A DNA stretch of 64,000 nt from contig NZ_BAAAPN010000047.1 of assembly GCF_039531165.1 (NCBI RefSeq), positions 62,001 to 126,000 of the forward strand, given 5' to 3'. The position numbers and the translations under genes were made by a program. Source of the DNA: Nostocoides_A vanveenii (GTDB lineage Bacteria > Actinomycetota > Actinomycetes > Actinomycetales > Dermatophilaceae). The notes beneath the pieces were generated by a model, which worked only from the letters and a program-made list of their open reading frames with translations, did no database searches and was not told where the DNA came from. Shown piece after piece: positions 61,689 through 64,000 of the stretch (positions within the stretch are counted from its first letter, which is position 1; the number at the start of each line of letters is the position of its first letter).

Positions 61689-62309
61689 GTGAGCTTGCAC
61701 TGTCCCGCGACCCTCTATATCGCCCGGCACGGCGACGCCGAGTACACGCACGCACACGTGATGTCGGACGAGGGTGGCTGGTTGACCGAGACCGGTCAGG
61801 TCCAGGTCACCGAGTGCGCACACGACCTGGCTGATCGCCGGATCGCGGCGGTCTACAGCAGCCCGATGCAGCGGGCCGTCGAGTCGGGCGTGTTGGCATC
61901 GGGTGAACTCGCGGTGCGCCACCGCGAGCTTGCGGGGCTTGAGGAGATTCGCGTCGGTGAACGGGCCGGTCAGCCGTGGAGCGACCCGGTCACCCGCGAG
62001 GTGTATGACGCGTGGTTCCGCGGCGATCTCGACGCGCGCATCCCCGGGGGCGAGTCGGGTGCGGAGGTGGTTGCGCGCTTCCGAGAGGCGTTGGCGACGA
62101 TCGCCGACCAGCATCGGGGCGAGCAGGTGTTGATCTTCACGCACGGCGGCATCATGTCGCTCGTCGTGCCCCGCCTGGCGATCAATGTCCGTGACGACCT
62201 GGCCTACCTGCAGTTTGTGCCCAACGCGGTGCCGGCCCGGGTCGAGGCCGGCGACGAGGACTGGCGCGTCATCTCCTGGCCCGGCTCGGCGAGCAAAGAC
62301 GTGGTCTGA
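61689..62309 (+). CDS. Histidine phosphatase (phosphoglycerate mutase-like)
   Basis: A 206-aa protein. The catalytic RHG is in LYIARHGDAEYTHAHVMSDE, the second His in VLIFTHGGIMSLVVPRLAIN, and the acid Glu region LAGLEEIRVGERAGQPW. The true substrate is unknown. GTG 61689 gives VSLHCPATLY; the longer frame starts in repeat B. Its last 20 codons and 3' flank are the donor-like copy of the 122-bp duplication. Confidence 0.85.
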   Translation: MSLHCPATLYIARHGDAEYTHAHVMSDEGGWLTETGQVQVTECAHDLADRRIAAVYSSPMQRAVESGVLASGELAVRHRELAGLEEIRVGERAGQPWSDPVTREVYDAWFRGDLDARIPGGESGAEVVARFREALATIADQHRGEQVLIFTHGGIMSLVVPRLAINVRDDLAYLQFVPNAVPARVEAGDEDWRVISWPGSASKDVV

Positions 62310-62367
62310 CGCTGCCCCGGCGCAGAACTTCGTGGCGCCGGCCCCTGTTCCTAAACCCTGCTAGCAG
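62246..62367 (+). repeat. 122-bp perfect duplication, copy in the phosphatase gene
   Basis: Identical to 38894-39015. Here the reading frame is continuous with an intact gene and the segment runs into a full copy of the element, so this is probably the source. Confidence 0.97.
62317..62341 (+). terminator. Terminator-like hairpin after the phosphatase gene
   Basis: CCGGCGC / GCGCCGG, 7-bp stem with an 11-nt loop, 8 nt after the stop. It was copied with the duplication into the lipoprotein gene. Confidence 0.5.
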
Positions 62368-62429
62368 CATCGAGGTGACCTCCAGCAGGGTCTACCCTGC
62401 TCGACGTCCCCGAAGGTGTGCTGAGTCGG
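62349..62429 (+). mobile_element. Inverted-repeat element, copy C
   Basis: Left end CCTAAACCCTGCTAGCAG, central hairpin 62371-62391 with 62394-62414 (inner 9 bp AGCAGGGT/ACCCTGCT strong, outer part decayed), right end GTGTGCTGAGTCG. It lies between the convergent phosphatase and nucS genes. Confidence 0.7.
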
Positions 62430-62494
62430 GGCGATATGCCGGGTCCTCGCGACGTATCGCAGCGAGGAAGGAGCGGAGAACTTCGTGGGGTAAG

Positions 62495-63190
62495 TCAGAA
62501 GAGCCGGTGTTCGGTGGTGTCGATGCCTTTGAGCGCGTCGTAGTCGAGCACCACGCACCGGATGCCGCGGTCTTCGGCGAGGGTGCGCGCCTGCGGCTTG
62601 ATCTGTTGCGCCGCAAAGATTCCCGTGACCGGAGCCAGCAGCGGGTCGCGATTCATCAGATCCAGATACCGCGTCAGCTGCTCGACGCCGTCGATCTCGC
62701 CGCGGCGCTTGATCTCGACCGCGACGGTGATTCCGCTCTGGTCGCGGCACAGGATGTCGACCGGCCCGATGGCCGTCATGTACTCTCGGCGAATCAGCGC
62801 GTACCCATCGCCGAGCGTATGAATGTGCTCCGCCAGCAGCGCCTGCAAGTGCGCCTCGACGCCGTCCTTGACCAGGCCGGGATCGACGCCGAGATCGTGC
62901 GCGGTGTCCGAGATGACTTCGTGGATGCGCACCCGGAGCCGATCGTCCGATTTGGTATGCCGCACCACCCAGACCGCGGCAACGCCCTCGTCTGCTTCAT
63001 CGGCCTCGGGCGCCACCTCGGCCATCGTGCACGGTGGCGACATCCAGTTCAGGGGCTTGTAGGACCCGCCGTCGCTGTGGACCAGCACCGAGCCGTCGGC
63101 CTTGACCATGAGCAGCCGGGTCGCCAGCGGCAGGTGGGCGGTCAACCGCCCGTCATAGTCCACGCTGCATTTGGCGATCACGACGCGCAC
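62495..63190 (-). CDS. nucS: NucS/EndoMS mismatch endonuclease
   Basis: A 231-aa nuclease of the non-canonical mismatch repair system of actinobacteria, which lack MutS/MutL. The N-terminal DNA-binding domain (MRVVIAKCSVDYDGRLTAHL) and C-terminal nuclease core with GPVDILCRDQSGITVAVEIK (Asp and Glu-x-Lys) are present. In relatives it acts with the beta clamp. It starts at GTG 63190. The nearby atp genes are its usual neighbours. Confidence 0.96.
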   Translation of the reverse strand: MRVVIAKCSVDYDGRLTAHLPLATRLLMVKADGSVLVHSDGGSYKPLNWMSPPCTMAEVAPEADEADEGVAAVWVVRHTKSDDRLRVRIHEVISDTAHDLGVDPGLVKDGVEAHLQALLAEHIHTLGDGYALIRREYMTAIGPVDILCRDQSGITVAVEIKRRGEIDGVEQLTRYLDLMNRDPLLAPVTGIFAAQQIKPQARTLAEDRGIRCVVLDYDALKGIDTTEHRLF

Positions 63191-63249
63191 GAGGCGACAC
63201 TTTAGCCCGGCGTTCTGCCGGCTCAGGAAATCGGGCCGTCAGCCTCAGC

Positions 63250-63321
63250 AAGCGACCGGGGCTGACACGCCGAAAACTCGGCGGAATTTCCGGCGTGCTG
63301 GCGTGCTGGCCCCGGTCGCTT
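63250..63321. terminator. Large inverted repeat between nucS and a response-regulator gene
   Basis: Perfect 13-bp outer arms AAGCGACCGGGGC / GCCCCGGTCGCTT enclose 46 nt with its own partial pairing (ACGCCG/CGGCGT). It begins 12 nt after the response-regulator stop, so it probably ends that transcript, upstream of nucS. Confidence 0.6.
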
Positions 63322-63332
63322 GAGGCGACGTC

Positions 63333-63995
63333 TCACCTGTCGGCGTCGTGGACCAGGATGGCGATCTGCACGCGATTGTCGAGGTCGAGCTTGGTGAAGA
63401 TCCGCCCGACATGGGCCTTCACTGTGGCCACGCTCATGAACAACTCGCTCGCGATCTCGGTGTTCGAGCGCCCTCGCCCGATGGCCTGGGCAACCTCCAA
63501 CTCCCGATCGGTGAGCAATCCCAACTTTCGCTGGGCGTCCGCCCGCGCGGTGTCCGGCGGCTCGTCCGGCGTCGCTACGGCCGCGATCAGGGTGGCCGTG
63601 ACGCTCGGTGAGAGCATCGGCTGGCCGGCGGCAACCGTCCGCACGGCCTCGACCAGAGCTGCCGGCGGGGTGTCCTTGAGCAGGAATCCCGCGGCGCCGG
63701 AGCGCAGGGCGCGCAACACCATCTCGTCCGCATCGAAGGTCGTCAGAACCAGGATCCGGGGTGGATTCGGGCCCGCCAGGATGCGTTCGGTTGCGCTGAG
63801 TCCGTCGCGCCTCGGCATCCGGATGTCCATCAGCACGACATCCGGACGCTCCCGCGCGACGACCTCCAAGGCGTCCTCGCCGTCCTGCGCTTCGGCGACG
63901 ATGGCGATGCCCGGGTCGCCGCCGAGGATCAGGCCGAGTCCCGTGCGAACCATCGGGTCATCGTCGACAAGGACGACGCGGATGGGCTTGCTCAT
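63333..63995 (-). CDS. NarL/LuxR-type response regulator
   Basis: A 220-aa protein. The receiver has VDDDP and phospho-Asp in VVLMDIRMPRRDG, with LLKDTPPAALVEAVRTVA. The C-terminal HTH is LLTDRELEVAQAIGRGRSN and MSVATVKAHVGRIFTKLD. The ATG is at 63995, so the gene is complete; a cognate kinase probably lies just beyond the window edge. Confidence 0.93.
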   Translation of the reverse strand: MSKPIRVVLVDDDPMVRTGLGLILGGDPGIAIVAEAQDGEDALEVVARERPDVVLMDIRMPRRDGLSATERILAGPNPPRILVLTTFDADEMVLRALRSGAAGFLLKDTPPAALVEAVRTVAAGQPMLSPSVTATLIAAVATPDEPPDTARADAQRKLGLLTDRELEVAQAIGRGRSNTEIASELFMSVATVKAHVGRIFTKLDLDNRVQIAILVHDADR

Positions 63996-64000
63996 CGGGA

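Noticed and set aside
1..64000. CRISPR array, prophage or transposase
   Set aside because: No regularly spaced repeats, cas genes, phage structural genes or transposase-like ORFs were found in the window.

Overview
The window is a high-GC stretch of an actinobacterial chromosome. Marker content points to Actinomycetota: nickel superoxide dismutase with its SodX peptidase, the SigR/RsrA redox pair, a fused Kgd-type 2-oxoglutarate decarboxylase, the NucS mismatch endonuclease, the 24-residue ribosomal protein bL37, and a Rho factor with a long Arg/Gln/Gly-rich insert. GTG starts and 4-nt start/stop overlaps (ATGA, GTGA) are common. The gene set fits Micrococcales (Dermatophilaceae/Intrasporangiaceae-like), but I cannot fix the genus from sequence alone.

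Layout. 1-2.2 kb: 5' part of a membrane Ser/Thr kinase (minus strand), then tRNA-Thr(CGT) and a terminator. 2.4-8.5 kb: a five-gene oligopeptide/dipeptide ABC importer, followed by pterin dehydratase and a VIT-type metal transporter. 9.6-13.0 kb: malQ (minus), sigR-rsrA (plus), bL37 (minus). 13.3-16.1 kb: a small exported protein and two consecutive membrane HD-domain proteins, the first with a degenerate HD motif. 16.1-18.2 kb: sodN-sodX divergent from a malic enzyme. 18.3-19.7 kb: a decayed polysaccharide-biosynthesis segment with at least two broken genes. 19.7-25.7 kb (minus): a 60-aa conserved protein, kgd and a two-gene ABC-2 exporter. 25.8-28.3 kb: two CNNM/CBS membrane proteins. 29.2-35.9 kb: tRNA-Arg(CCG), then argS-lysA-hom-thrC-thrB. 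36.4-38.5 kb: rho with a possible Shine-Dalgarno-sequestering leader. 38.6-39.3 kb: a lipoprotein pseudogene interrupted by a foreign 122-bp segment. 39.4-42.5 kb: GNAT (minus), rpmE, prfA, prmC. 42.5-46.5 kb: an accessory block with a possible small protein, a NarL-type two-component system, an exported protein and a gene remnant. 46.6-57.7 kb: tsaC-like, glyA, a WecA-type transferase, two AtpI-like proteins and the full atpBEFHAGDC operon. 57.8-64 kb: DUF2550 protein, cobalamin adenosyltransferase, STAS protein, MeaA-type B12 mutase, histidine phosphatase, nucS and a LuxR-type response regulator.

The genes are mostly housekeeping: aspartate-family amino acids, ATP synthesis, translation and transcription termination, TCA/anaplerosis and B12-dependent acyl-CoA metabolism (adenosyltransferase next to mutase). 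The most unusual content is in repeats. A family of roughly 80-bp imperfect inverted-repeat elements (three copies and one left-end fragment) sits at gene 3' ends. A 122-bp perfect duplication, ending exactly at the element's CTGCTAGCAG palindrome, has carried the 3' end of the phosphatase gene into a lipoprotein gene 23 kb away. Other signals are a second palindromic repeat (two copies, near argS and tsaC), a 25-bp-arm hairpin inside the atp operon, and strong over-representation of the heptamer GTATGCC/GGCATAC.
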